DNA of 64,000 nt. Origin: Imbricaverruca yamaguchii. Taxonomy: Eukaryota; Arthropoda; Thecostraca; Neoverrucidae. Under the pieces are notes generated by a model. The model did no database searches and was not told the origin of the DNA. It saw nothing but the letters and a program-made list of their open reading frames with translations. Below are positions 13,201 to 25,361 of this stretch, in pieces. Location: assembly GCA_034440575.1 (NCBI GenBank), contig JAOTOL010001435.1:644001-708000 (forward strand), in the 5' to 3' direction. Positions within the stretch are counted from its first letter, which is position 1. Every line of letters starts with the position of its first letter. Both the position numbers and the translations under genes were made by a program.

Positions 13201-13620
13201 GGAGGAAATGTGTGCGCAGAAATGTGTGGTGATCTCAGGTGACCTCAGAGACCTTGGTGAGGTCACTGAGCAAAAACGTCAGCGGTAACATTGACCATAC
13301 CTTACATCTACATGCCACAACCGTTGTGAGGTCATTCCGAGCGAAAATATGTAACCAGGAAACATTTGTATATTTTACCATAGCCCTATAATGGGGAAGC
13401 CATGACCGCGACCTGACCTAAGGTCAATGCTACGAAAAAACCCGATATACATATTATGGTCCATGATGAGATCATGATATGTTATAAGTTTGAAATAAAT
13501 CGCCCAATTATTGTGGAAGTTATGCCACCTAGAACTCCGAGTGTAGTTGGGTCACTTCGCCTGACCTGGTGACCTGACCTGAGATGACCCAGGATTAAAA
13601 ATGTATGAGGATATGCGGAA
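10230..13620. repeat. ancient diverged tandem repeat rich in AGGTCA everted half-sites
   Basis: Recurring blocks read roughly TGACCTGAGGTCAAAC, then a GTCA-ATG-TCGGATGTGCTG segment, then a CC-GATAAAT segment and a TTCGGTACC block, at spacings of about 150-330 bases. Blocks lie near 10250, 10348, 10675, 11106, 11270 and 11770, with looser TGACCT/AGGTCA pairs to about 13590. The palindrome TGACCTGAGGTCA is exact at 10250, 10348 and 11106. The first two sit in a 98-base duplication. A GC-rich patch lies at about 12100-12340. Confidence 0.65.
13091..13147 (+). mobile_element. solitary 3' end of the CR1/L2-like LINE
   Basis: The run AAGAAGGGCCCTTGTGGCTC and the next 30 bases, ending in TTTATGTCTTTATG, match the 3' tail of the LINE at 18.7-20.5 kb (minus strand there). 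This is an extreme 5'-truncated insertion. Confidence 0.75.
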
Positions 13621-15920
13621 AAGACCAATGAACAGCCATGCGAGGTTTGGCATTGCTAACCCGATTAGTTTGGCGGCAAATGAGGAAATACCGGACGGTG
13701 GCAGATATCTGCCCTCAGGACGTGCGTGTGTTAGGATGACAATTTATTATATGTTTCTAGATTTCACAGAAAATAAATCAATTTTAGTGGAAGAGTTAGG
13801 AAGAAAAGAAAATTGTGGGAAGGGGATGAGCATGGTCCTGAGCCATTAACCCGTAGTAGGAGAGGGAGCGTTGGCAAGGCTCTCGAAAATGAACTACATC
13901 GACACCAATTTATGCATTACAGTAGGTATTTATAGTATCAGGTGTGAGTGCTACACATGTTATATTTAACGTTGTTTCGGTCATCTATTCCATGTATATG
14001 TCTATGGAGGAGTGCTTCAACTACATGCACTATGCATGTGACATTATCGTAGACAGCTTGCAATTCCTGCTTGAGCTATGGGCATAGTTTAATTAGATGT
14101 ATTATATATAGGGATTATGAGACCACGCCACAGTACTTTGCGAATTTTTATTTCTGTACAGCATTTAGCGACATATATGGTTATCGTCGGCGAACACTGG
14201 ATTACAAGATATGTCGTGGGCCGAGATGATCATCAGGGGAGGGGTCAGAGAAGATCAGTGAGACGTATTTCGTAAATGAGCCCTACAGGGATGAAGAGCG
14301 TTGGGACGTTCCAAGCAATGAGCGGACGAGAGCTGTTTTTAAATTGTTCGGGAGGACGATGATTCGCGTCGAATCTGATCTCATGTAATTGACGGGTTGG
14401 CCTCGTTGCCAATAATTCCCATGCAGATATTTGTGACGTTTCACTCCGAACATAACCTGGAAATTCACCGTAAAAAATTAATATAAATCCACCTTGAATT
14501 TGAAGAAGCGTACTTCAGGGATGAAGTGTACTTGAATGAGGATGATGGCTCCATCACGTTCCACTGATGTTCCCCTGTCGCGAGCGATATAGCAATAATA
14601 TTCTGATTATATACATTATTTCTCCATACATTACGCATACTTAAGGGAAAATAGCCATCTCAACCTTGCGAGACACAGATAATGCCTGAAACGCCGCAGC
14701 GAAAATATTAATGTTTGTAAAGCGTGACAGTTGGGATAGGTTCGGACTTTCGTCATCATCATTAGAAACGCGTTGATTGCTATGACTTTTATGCAGGCAT
14801 TGGTCACATATGGTTATACTCCGAACTTTCCAGTGGGGAAAAGGCACCACGTGTTTGGTTCAGTGCACCTATCTGAGTTAAGTTAAAATGGTGACTTAAT
14901 AACACGTAAGCTGATCGCATGCAACACTTCATGCCCTGATCCGAACCAGTCGTCGCTTCTTGCTCTGACCTCTGGCCGCCGACCTCTGGCCTCTGGCCGC
15001 TCTGACTCGTAGATCGCGGTACGGCTCACGAAGGGCATCCACGCCACCGCTCTCCCCGTCGTGGGTCACCACAGCCGGCAACGCTAGGCTCCACTCATCG
15101 AAATGTCCATTTTCAATTGGATTTGTGGGTACCGAATGTACATTTTGACCTGAGCAAGCACCGCCCTGCGACCGTCAGCATTGCTCAGTCTGCTCAATGT
15201 AGCGTAAGGTCATGATTAAGTTATGGCTGAAGTCTTATAAAGTGAAATGTACAACGTGGGAGATGCTCCTGGTCGATTTCCCCAGCTAGTAATATGTTTA
15301 GAAAGCTCCAATATAAATGACAACGCCATCAGTTTGATGTTGGGGAGAGGAGGCACGAAATGGACCTTCTTCGAAATAGATCACAATGCAGCCAACGTAT
15401 GCCTACTCTGTGTATGGTGCGAAGGCAATTTTCTCTCCTGTATCCAAAGGAGTACATCTTGGTGGAGTGTGCACTCAGAACTGCCACGATATTGCTCGTT
15501 TGAAGGAAAGTCGCCGAATGCACCGCATGGTTTCATGGAGCCCGCCTCACTGACATCCGTTAGTGGCTGGAGAGGATGGTGCCGGGTGGCATAATGCAGG
15601 GCTCGCGGTTATGGTGTACGTGCATAAGTGCCGTCCGTTTTTTTCTGTGTCGTGAACGCCAGTACGGTTTGATGTATGTAGCCCGGTTGTGCCCATTTGG
15701 TTGATAGCAACCCTCCGCATGTGCTGTGCAATGTGGATCGGGTGCCGAATTGATTTTCTTGCATGATCTTAATGAACTTCATATGAAGTTAACTCGTACA
15801 CTCATGGTGATAGATTTGCTCGGGAGTCGTCCACATGGCCTGTAGTTAACTTGTCTGCACATGCACTATAATGGAATCATTCGCAATGAGCTTCTTTCTA
15901 GATTCGCACGACCGCAAGCT
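13621..15920. other. mostly non-coding, one GC-rich open patch
   Basis: AT-rich DNA. At 15090-14929 on the minus strand a GC-rich segment is open for about 53 codons and ends in TGA. It has short CTGGCC-type repeats and weak acceptor context. It could be an exon of unknown identity but is not called. Confidence 0.4.
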
Positions 15921-16222
15921 CGTTTAGGTGTCACCCGAGCTAAAGGCCAGTATAAGGTACAATTATGAGTCGTTTGGGTGCCACCCGAGCTAGAGACTAG
16001 CATGAGGTACAATTATGGTTCGTTTGGGTACCACCCGCGCTAGAGACCAACATTAGGTACAGTCATGGGTCGTTTGGGTGTCACCCGAGCTAGAGGCTAG
16101 CATAAAGTACAACTATGGGCAGTTTGGAGCTCGCTCAAGCTAAATGCCAGTGTACGGTACAATTATGGGTCGTTTGGGTGTCACCCGAGGTAAAGGCGGG
16201 TACAAGGTACAGTTATGGTTGG
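15921..16222. repeat. 50-bp tandem repeat, 6 copies
   Basis: Units begin at 15921, 15971, 16021, 16071, 16121 and 16171 with cgtttgggtgtcacccgagc or variants. The register is exactly 50 bases with about 10-25 percent divergence between units and no net insertions or deletions. Confidence 0.95.
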
Positions 16223-16419
16223 TTGGGAAGCGAGGACAGGAGGCGGTTTTTGGGGACGTGCAATATCGCCTTTAATTGATGAATTGTTTGGATTCATGTT
16301 TTGTGTCGCCACCCTATCTTGCCCTCGCCTCCTCCCATCTTGTGGTGGTATTCACAGACAAATTGTGTGCCAGCCACCACGCACGATGCATGGCTTATGG
16401 TAATGCCAATTAATCCTTA

Positions 16420-17260
16420 TAATCCTGAAGAATCCTCCCTCGATTACAAATGGTTCCGGAGCTCTCAAAAGTCCCCTTCAGCCTCAAAATGCTCTCATCA
16501 GATTCCCAAACTAAGTCAAAGATACCCGGCTTACCCAAAGAGAGCACACTTTCACACGCCCGAACCATTAACTTAACCGAGCCCATAATACAATCTATTT
16601 CGAAGGGTGGTTATCGATAGAGCCCTCCTAGAACTGAAAGAGACACTTTCAGAACTCATGGGTGCTCTTCCATTCATACATAATTCCTACGCACATTTCA
16701 GAGAGTTCTTCCAGCGCTAAGGCTTACACTAGTACTAAACGATCCCCTCGTAAGTCTGCAAGAGGCCCTAATCGAACTCTGAGGGGCCCTCTCACGAGCT
16801 TCATTAGATCCTACCCGAACTTTTAGAGTCCGCCTCAAAAATTGAAAGGGCGTTCCCACACTTCAAACGATCCTCGACGTCCTCGAGCTGGTCAGCACAG
16901 AACTGGTGAGCTTTCAGAGACCAACGGGCTCTCTCAGAGCTCGACGGCATATCTTAGACGTTGAGCAGATTGCAAAGGCTTTAAGTAGGCCGTCTTTCAG
17001 CTCACAGTGGTTTTCAAAGACCTTGCTTCTTTTAAGCTCAAAGTGTCCGAACATACTATAAGAACTCACCCCCAGCCAAGTCACATAGACAATTTCAAAC
17101 CTCAAAGAGGCTCTGAAGAATCTGTGAGGGCTCTGACCAGGGCTCTGAAAATGGGCCCTGTAGTAAACTCGTAAATGGGCCCTGCAGAGGGTTTCTATTG
17201 CTCCTGTGAGACCTCACTTGAAAGGGTCCCTTCGGGTGCCCGATCCAATGTTGTCTGCTT
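16420..17260. repeat. highly degenerate GAGCTC/GGGCCC-type array
   Basis: Irregularly spaced motifs such as ctctcagagctc, gggccctctcacgagc and ctctgaaaatgggccc suggest an eroded tandem array with a unit of roughly 30-40 bases. A similar texture in the opposite sense fills 43180-44060 and 44590-44900. Confidence 0.45.
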
Positions 17261-18707
17261 CTGGAGTTGAACAAAGCTGGCAGTATAGAATCCTTCTTGG
17301 AGTAGGTATTTTCAGTATGTCGAAATGCCAAAAACTCGTGCGCTTCACTTTCCCGGTTGGTGCAAGGTCTGAAATCAGTTCAACTTTGAGATGCCTAGCC
17401 GTTCTCATGTCCTCGTACCATTTATTTTTTTACTGAACTACTTTCATTGCCTGAGATACAGTTGCGACCTATTTCAGCATATCTGGCATTTTATGCTGGA
17501 CCCAGGCAGTCCGACTCAGAAATGCAAACACTAAAAACAAGTGGTATTAGCCCTATGGCACACATGTTACCCACTGATAAACGATACATACTCTGTGGTC
17601 TCATGAGATGAAAGCGACTGCTGAGCAAGGATGTTTTCTTCGATACACATGCATAGTGTTATTGTCGATTGGGCTTGTTACTGGCAATTAACGATCAAGG
17701 CAGCCGAACCAAGCTGATTAACTACAACTGATAAACACACGGATTATGCAATATTTAATTGCATGCTTGCGTCGTTTTCCATCACTGGTTAAGTTTATTT
17801 TCCATTATATCGATAGATTGAAAGGTTGAATGCATTGATCGATATATTTAAATGTACGACAATATATCAGTTAATCATCATTTAACATGGATAGCTTAGT
17901 CATTTCAAAAAAGTCTTGAAGAATTTCGCCCATGAAGAAACATCTTCAGCCATTCAATAAACATTCATGCAGTTTTGTCTTCCGATATATTTTTTTGCTG
18001 GCGTCGCTTGTTGCATCAAGTTTATTTTCGTGTCGTTCTTCGCTACATTAAACGCTAAGACATGAAGTGACATATATTACGAGATGTATCTTATTGATTC
18101 ATGCATACTAGTTGATTTTCAATGTAAAACGTCATACGCCGATTACAGGAATACGTTATACATATCATGCTTTTGTTCCCTGCATTGTCACCATATTTTC
18201 AAGTCGCACCTGATAAGCACACTCATCACAGTATTACCAACACACATTTACTGACATGATTAAAAAATGTATGATATTAGTGAGGTTCTCTTGTGAGTAC
18301 CCATGGTTACGATGCGCAAAATGATCTATTTAGGTGCACCGCTACGAATACGTCGCGAGTCTCCTATATAAAAATGCTGTCGACGCCGATGCAGCGCACC
18401 AGCATGCGGACTGAAGAACGCAAACCACGTGAAGGTAACATAAAACATCAACTACATTTTTGCTCTTCAACCATCACTGCGGGGCGATTCTGATCCTCCG
18501 TAGGCGACCAAGCGAATTATTCTCCCGGTCAACCCTACGCCACTCATCGCGCAATACAACATTAATTTCGTCAACTACATTTTGTGGTCTGGAAAATATA
18601 TTCCTTCGTTTATTCTCCACATCAAAATAATTTAAGCGAGGCCCGGGTTTCTGACGCCGACACCACATTGGTAGCACCTCTTCATTCCTGTCGCAATACC
18701 ATTCTCT
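17261..18707. other. AT-rich non-coding stretch
   Basis: No exon or repeat family recognised. Confidence 0.5.
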
Positions 18708-20545
18708 AAAGACATAAAGACATAAAGACATAAAAGATCAGTGCAACTATGAGCCACAAGGGCCCTTCTTGGTTGCACTCTGTACACTGAACCAGTTGCC
18801 CACCAAATATGTCAATCAGCCCTCCCTGTAATACTGAAAAGCAAGCCCTCTATTCTTATAATGATTGTCTATGCTGCTTTTAAAGATGTTCAATGTGCTG
18901 CTACTGACGATGTTTTCTGGCAGCTGGTTCCAGTGTTCCACTACCCTGTTGTTGAAGAAAGTTTGCCTTAACCTTGTTCTGCTGTGGTTAACTTTAATTT
19001 TGAATTTATGACCTCTAATTGCATCATTTCTGTTAAATTCAAACATTTCCCCAAGGTATCCCCTCTCCAGACCATTTACAAATTTAAAGACCTCGATGAG
19101 ATCTCCTCTCAGCCTTCTATATCTAAGTGAAAACATATTCAATTTCTTCAATCTTTCCTCATATGCCAGGTTGCTTATGCCATTAACCATTTTTGTAGCC
19201 CTCTTTTGTACTCTCTCCAAAAGCCAACAATCTTTTTCATAGCTAGGAGACCAAGCTTGGATGCAGTATTCCAAATGTGGCCTGACGTATGCACAGTAAA
19301 GCTTCCTGATCACTTCCTCACTACTGTATGATACATTCCTATTTATTGCCCCGAGCATTCTCAGTGCCTTCTTCCTGGCTTCCTTGGTCTGTTCTGATGC
19401 CCCCAGTTTTGTGTTTAGAATAACACCTAAATCCTTCTCCTGTTGAGTCACTGATAGCACTTGGCCACCCATCAAGTATGGAGACTTCATATGCTGCTTA
19501 CCTACATGCATGATTTTGCACTTATCAAAGTTAAATTTCATTTGCCATTCTTCGGACCACTTCACAAGTTCGTCTAAGTCTTTTTGCGGCGAGACATGCT
19601 CATCCTGACCTGTTATTGCCCAAAAGACCTTCAAATCATCCGCAAATTTCAAAACTTTACTGCTTAGGCCACTTTCAATGTTATTTACAAATATAATGAA
19701 CAGCAATGGCCCTAGTACTGACCCCTGGGGGACTCCACTAAGAACATTTTGCCATGATGACTTTGTACCATTTAGCATCACTCTTTGCTGTCTATCTGAA
19801 AGCCACAACTCTATCCATTTTAAGATGCTACCTGCAATACCATGGGACTGAAGCTGTATCATTAACCGTTTATGGGGTACCTTGTCAAAGGCCTTACTAA
19901 AGTCAAGATATGCTACATCAACCTGATTTCCCTGATCAAATTGTTCTGTGGCGTAGTTCAAAAAGTCCAAGAGGTTTGTGAGACACGATCGTCCTTTTCT
20001 AAACCCATGTTGAGTATTTTGAATCAATCTGCTACCTTCCAGATAACTAACTATTCTATCCTTGATAATTGATTCGAGTACCTTGCAGACTAGGGATGTG
20101 AGACTTATTGGCCTATAGTTTTCAACTTTCCCTCTTTCTCCTTTCTTGAAAATAGGAACTACATTTGCCCTTTTCCAATCGGTTGGAATTTCATTATGCG
20201 AAACTGATCTACAAAATATTATACTAAGTGGAAATACCAGTTCCTTTTCAGTTTCCCGCAACACCCTAGCATAAATTCCATCAGGTCCTGCTGCCTTATT
20301 TGGCTTTATTTTCCTGATATGATTGTAAACAACATCACTATCAATGAAATCAACATCATTTGTCAGATCCCATGTCACTGAACTATGGTGTATGGTCGGC
20401 AGATTGGTCATATCTTCCAATGTAAACACTGATTTGAACTGCTTGCTCAGCTCCTCAACCATCTCACTATCCTCACCCAATGTAGTCCCGTTTACTTCCA
20501 TGTAGTCCCGTTTACTTCCATGTAGTCCCGTTTACTTCCCGTCTA
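18708..20545 (-). mobile_element. CR1/L2-like non-LTR retrotransposon, 5'-truncated
   Basis: Read on the minus strand: reverse-transcriptase frame, short 3' UTR, then a tail of three TTTATGTC units at 18735-18711. Short microsatellite tails instead of poly-A are typical of CR1/L2-group LINEs. The endonuclease region is absent. The 5' border carries a 20-base unit (tgtagtcccgtttacttcca) three times at about 20481-20538. Confidence 0.85.
18816..20501 (-). CDS. LINE reverse transcriptase, 561 codons, uninterrupted
   Basis: Encodes the RT that copies the element's RNA at a nicked target. The finger block NKAAGPDGI is near residue 68, YLDFSKAFDKVPH near 198-210 (first catalytic Asp), GVPQGSVLGP near 256 and the FADD catalytic pair near 286-289. 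After these comes the C-terminal region RYRRLRGDLIEVFK that is usual in CR1/L2-type ORF2. The frame is fully open, so the copy is young, but the upstream endonuclease domain of ORF2 is missing; this copy is dead on arrival. The ATG used is probably internal to the original ORF2. Confidence 0.9.
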   Translation of the reverse strand: MEVNGTTLGEDSEMVEELSKQFKSVFTLEDMTNLPTIHHSSVTWDLTNDVDFIDSDVVYNHIRKIKPNKAAGPDGIYARVLRETEKELVFPLSIIFCRSVSHNEIPTDWKRANVVPIFKKGERGKVENYRPISLTSLVCKVLESIIKDRIVSYLEGSRLIQNTQHGFRKGRSCLTNLLDFLNYATEQFDQGNQVDVAYLDFSKAFDKVPHKRLMIQLQSHGIAGSILKWIELWLSDRQQRVMLNGTKSSWQNVLSGVPQGSVLGPLLFIIFVNNIESGLSSKVLKFADDLKVFWAITGQDEHVSPQKDLDELVKWSEEWQMKFNFDKCKIMHVGKQHMKSPYLMGGQVLSVTQQEKDLGVILNTKLGASEQTKEARKKALRMLGAINRNVSYSSEEVIRKLYCAYVRPHLEYCIQAWSPSYEKDCWLLERVQKRATKMVNGISNLAYEERLKKLNMFSLRYRRLRGDLIEVFKFVNGLERGYLGEMFEFNRNDAIRGHKFKIKVNHSRTRLRQTFFNNRVVEHWNQLPENIVSSSTLNIFKSSIDNHYKNRGLAFQYYREG

Positions 20546-21289
20546 AGCATCTGTGGTGCCTACAAAAGAGCGGACTCAGTGCCTCTAAATGTAAAAATTT
20601 AAGATAAATCTTGTGTTGACAATGAAGAAATATGTCCTAAGACTTCTGGATGGTTGGGTGCATTAAGTCTATATGATCACACGTTTATTTATAGGGTGAA
20701 GCCCGGCTTAATCGTTTCCCGATGCATAAACATTAATTAAGAACAGCATAGGGAGATGGGTCATATGGAAAAACATGCAAATCATAAACGTGCATATTTA
20801 GCTACACATGGATTTAGTGAATGACACGCAAGTATAAATACTCAAGAAAGACAGGTTATCCAAAATGTTGGCTCGAACTTCCAAGAATTTATTTGAGCAT
20901 GGCCTGTCGTGGGGATGCATGAAAACAAACATTGCGCATCGCTTACATATAAACTCATAACATTTTCCCAGTCTTCCATTCCTGCTAAATCATGCAAAGA
21001 GAAAGTAGGGCTGAAGTCGTATGCTACCAAAGTTGCCAAATCAATGTGCTATGAAATTAAAGATACATACAGTAGGGATTCAACTGGTGGGCTGAAATAT
21101 TTGGAAAGAAAACATACTGGCTCAAACACCACATATGATTAGTTTTTCATTCCATTCCCAGAATGCAGAAATTTCACATTTGAAGGGCAAAATAATCAAC
21201 AGAACTACAATTGAAAACTGATCAAGAAAGACAGGGTTATGAATTTACATATCTCCTAATGAATAGCTGATTTACTTGTTATTAACCGG
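20546..21289. other. non-coding stretch
   Basis: No exon or element recognised. Confidence 0.5.
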
Positions 21290-21725
21290 ACAAATGTACT
21301 TTCAGCAAATGTACGTATGGCAGATGTACCTACGCAGATGTGCGTATGACAGATGTACGCACGTAAATGTACGTAAGGAAATGTACATATATAAGTGCAA
21401 AAGTACATATGCACAAATGTACGTAAGCACAAATATAAGTATGTGCAAGTATACGTACGACAGTTGTACGTAAGCGCAGATGTACGTGTGCCAAATTTAC
21501 TTAGGCGCAAATTTACGTATGGCATATGTACTCATGCGTACGTAAGCGCGAATGCAAATCAGAGCAAATGTACGTATGGCATGTGCATCTAATCAAATGT
21601 GCTCAAACGCAAAGGCCCGTATGCCTAACTCTACGTACATTGGCTCATATGTACGTTTGGTCTTGCATTTTTTTACTTTTGCGTACTGTTGCGCTTCTGT
21701 ACATTTGCCCTCACGTATTTGGGAT
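21290..21725. repeat. degenerate short tandem repeat around AAATGTACGTAAG
   Basis: About 25 imperfect copies of a 16-20 base motif (consensus near GCAAATGTACGTAAG) with mixed spacing. TACGTA palindromes recur throughout. Short Tyr/Cys-rich frames in it are artefacts. Confidence 0.85.
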
Positions 21726-23002
21726 CGGTTGTCACCCTTGGTGGGGCACTGTCTTATCATCCCTAGGGATAAAAGTGCTGATGGCTCTCATTTATAAGTG
21801 TAAGGCAACTGAGACTGTGTCAATGCAGGACAGACTAGATAACTGAGTTTCTCACCTATTCCTAGACTAGCCCAATTATGTCCTTGCAATAACTTGCAGT
21901 ATAAAATATGCAAACTCCCCTATTACCTGCTTAAGTACATTGGTGGATGATTCAATACATATCCACTGGTGTTTTTCCATTCATCGCAACAGGCCACGCA
22001 GGTAGGTATGGGTATGCCTATGCACCTTTCTATCTTCTTAGTTAGCTTGGTCATAGGTAGATAGGTACCTACTTTCTGTGCTGCAACCGCACTTTAATTA
22101 CAAGACTATGTACGCTGACATTTTCATCTATGTATCACAATCTACTTAAAGTTTTGTGTGTGTTCAATCTAGGTTGTCCTGCAATTAGTGAAGAGCAAAT
22201 ATTAGCAGCAATACAAAATCAAAAGACAATACATGAACAATTAGGAGGACCATAACACATATCACAGCTATAAGACGTTTTGTTTGCTGCGTCTTGTGGG
22301 ATTGCCAGGTTACCATTCAGCTCAAAATATTGTCCACGAAGGTCTGCTCCAGGCTGTCCAGCTTGCACAGACTTAGTTCGTAGTGTAGCCCAGCATTTCA
22401 CTGGATTTTTGCTATATTTGCTATTATTTATATTTGTATTATATATCTTTATATATATTTATATTATTATTTATTTATATTTATATAACAATATTTGCTA
22501 CTCGGCACTGCTATGCACAATAGCGATATTGGAACAAAACTAAATCAATTCCTAGGTCTAAATTTACTAACTAATGTCATATCAGTGGTTTAAAAAGTTA
22601 CGACAAAATTTTGCATGTATCAAACAAGTTACATTCTAGATTTAAGTGGCTTTGCACAGATGAGTGCAAACGTCTACACATATGTATGTGTGTGAGTGGG
22701 GGAGGGGAGAATGGAACACCTGAAGATGATTCTTAACATGCATTGTCATAGTACTTCTGTTAAGCTTTTGTGAAAAGTGTGTGTGGGGGCATGTAACCCT
22801 ATCCCCTGTTCCTACACCCATTCCCATTCATATAAGAAAGGTCAGTTGACAGATCTAGCATACGATGAAAACTAATCCGGTATACGAGAGAAAATAGTTT
22901 CTTCGAATAATTATTCCGATATAAATGACACGTGTTGGTTTATCCAAAAACATTATTAAACGAAATATTAGTCCGAATTCTTGCTCGTGTGGCTTTGTTA
23001 AC
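21726..23002. other. non-coding stretch
   Basis: AT-rich, with a TATATTTATAT-rich block at about 22435-22490. No gene recognised. Confidence 0.5.
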
Positions 23003-23288
23003 TAGGGTTCTATTGCTAAGCATAGCTTGTTGCGTGAACCATGGGCCTACCACCAGATCCATGAATTCCGGCTGGACGGCATAATTTTTACCGAAAGTTT
23101 AACATGCCGTCAATGCACTGACATAACCGCGATGTAGCTCGTCTCTAGCCTTACTTGGCAAACTGCCAACTGAGCCTCCCAGCCAGGTGCTAAATGTGAG
23201 CGCGTGAAGCGACTGGAACCCTGCCTTGGCAGGGCAAGGGAGACCAGTGCAGGCCAGCGCTCCAACCAACTGAGCTACCGGGGCGGCG
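23003..23288 (-). mobile_element. tRNA-derived SINE, family A, copy 1
   Basis: On the minus strand the head reads GGTAGCTCAGTTGG (box A), then box-B-like GGTTCCAGTCGC about 45 bases on. A body shared with 49853-50131 follows, ending in TAGCAATAGAACCCT. Confidence 0.85.
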
Positions 23289-23980
23289 TATCAAGATCGG
23301 TATACCATATCAAATCGGAATATATTCTTCCTTCAGATTAAATCATTTTCACCACGGTCTCCTCAAGATATTAAAAATTGCACGAAAAAGGAGTTTCAGA
23401 CTCATGAAAATCGGGTAGACTGTTCACCCTGGCTACCCTTGAACGCCCTCGCTAGCTAATTGTTAAATGTTGTCATTATGGCCCAAATCACTTCTGTTGC
23501 TCTGTCAGCTTTAGTAAGATAATGTAAGCTGAATTTAATCTTTCATGTCGCTGCGTGTTACCTTCTTCATGATAACTCATGTTCAAACAAATTCGTCCCC
23601 CTTGTGAGCGGAGTCAATATAATTAAAATACAAGGATTAATTGCGTGACCATGGGAGGAGTTTGGTTCCCAATGTATTACTTTTTTAGCTTGGAAGAACC
23701 TTGATCAACGTTTGGGATGAAGTTAAGCCAAAAACGACAGCAAGTTGGCTGAACCTTCGAATGGGACTTTAGGGAGGGCGGGGATATATTATCCTTCCCT
23801 AATTATCCTTCCCCTACTTTCTGGTGACTTAGAACTGCTCGTAGGCCAGTAAACCAGCCTGGATCATTTCCCTCCACACAATTAACGACATTCACCAGTG
23901 GACAATTCGGTGTCGGCGGGTCTGGAATGATGCGGTGCTCTCCCTTCTTCCCCCTCTGCCGTTTCTTCCACTTATGATGG
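23289..23980. other. non-coding stretch
   Basis: No exon or repeat recognised. Confidence 0.5.
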
Positions 23981-23983
<3 letters not shown>

Positions 23984-24052
<69 letters not shown>

Positions 24053-24120
24053 GTGTATATATATTATATATTGCATATATTATATATACGGCATAATATA
24101 ATATAATAAAAATATATCAT
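23984..24120. repeat. (TA)n microsatellite and flanking AT-rich sequence
   Basis: About 60 bases of pure TA followed by imperfect TATATG/TAATATA runs. Confidence 0.95.
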
Positions 24121-24198
24121 AGTTCCATTCAGCAAAGTGCCCATTTATCCCTTGTCCTATGTGCTATGCCATAGCCCATACCCAATGTATCCCGTTGC

Positions 24199-24337
<139 letters not shown>

Positions 24338-24379
24338 CAAAGGCAAATAGTCACACTCTATGTCCTCTTAGTGTCACGG

Positions 24380-24605
24380 CCCCTGCTCAGGAAGTTGTCT
24401 TGTCTGATAAGGTGGTGGCTTCTGGTCCTTTGACAGTCCTGTGCTGTCACCACACCGCCCCAGACGGCTGTCTCGGGTGGTAAGGTGGCTGCTTCTGCTC
24501 CTGCCACAGTCGTGTGCCGTCACCACACCGCCCCAGACGGCTGCCTCAGGTGGTAAGGTGGCTACTTCTGCTCCTGTCAAGGCAGTCGCACCGCAGTGAG
24601 CTGTC
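24380..24605. repeat. 73-bp minisatellite, 3 copies
   Basis: The landmark TAAGGTGGC/TAAGGTGGT occurs at 24408, 24481 and 24554, exactly 73 bases apart. Units carry ACACCGCCCCAGACGGCTG. Confidence 0.92.
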
Positions 24606-24964
24606 TTCATTAGTTAGCTATTTGGGCTTTATGGCGCATCGACCATGTTTCAGCTGTCTTCTGCACCAGCCCAGTGGCGGCGTCCCCTGTCTCCCCGAGG
24701 AAGTCACGTGGCGTTCACGTGGTGTCGTACACCAGTAGCATCCATGGCCAGCAGCAGATGACGAGAGGCGTGTCCAGCCGAGCGACTTCAACACTATCTG
24801 GCGGACACAGATATGTGGAATGTCACCATAGACACAGCACGTGAAATGTGAAGCGGTCTGGAGCCCGCCCACCCTCACGAATGGCCATCCCGCGCGAGGG
24901 AAAGGGGAAACAGTGATGCCCGCGAAACAGTGATGTTAGCATTATTATATCAGTATGTGCATGG

Positions 24965-25196
24965 TATTATTATGGCAATCACAGCCCAGCTGTAGGCGAT
25001 GCCGTGCGTGACAATCACAGCCCAGCTGCAGGTGATGCCGTGCGTGACAATCACAGCCCCGCTGTAGGTGATGCCGTGCGTGACAATCACAGCCCAGCTG
25101 CAAGTGATGCCGTGCGTGACAATCACAGCCCAGCTATAGATGATGTCGTGCGTGACAATCGCAGCCCCGCTGTAGGGGATGCCGTGCGTCAAAGCT
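24965..25196. repeat. 36-bp minisatellite, about 6 copies
   Basis: Units of gacaatcacagcccagctg plus 17 more bases. The period is a multiple of three, so all frames stay open, but nothing suggests translation. It lies about 165 bases past the donor of the fourth Ig exon of the beat-like gene. Confidence 0.95.
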
Positions 25197-25361
25197 AACG
25201 GATACTCCAAGAACAGGCGGCGCTGGAGAGCTGTCTCGACTTCCAACAGCGACTAGTTTTGACCGGGTTCGCGTGTCAAGCCGAGCACCGGGTGACAGAT
25301 ATTCTGCCAGCACGTCGCCCAGTGGTGAGACTGAGGCGGCTGGTTGTCCCAGGTGACTCAC

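Noticed and set aside
15921..16222. CRISPR-like array
   Set aside because: The whole 50-base unit repeats with gradual divergence, so there are no unique spacers, and the genome is eukaryotic.
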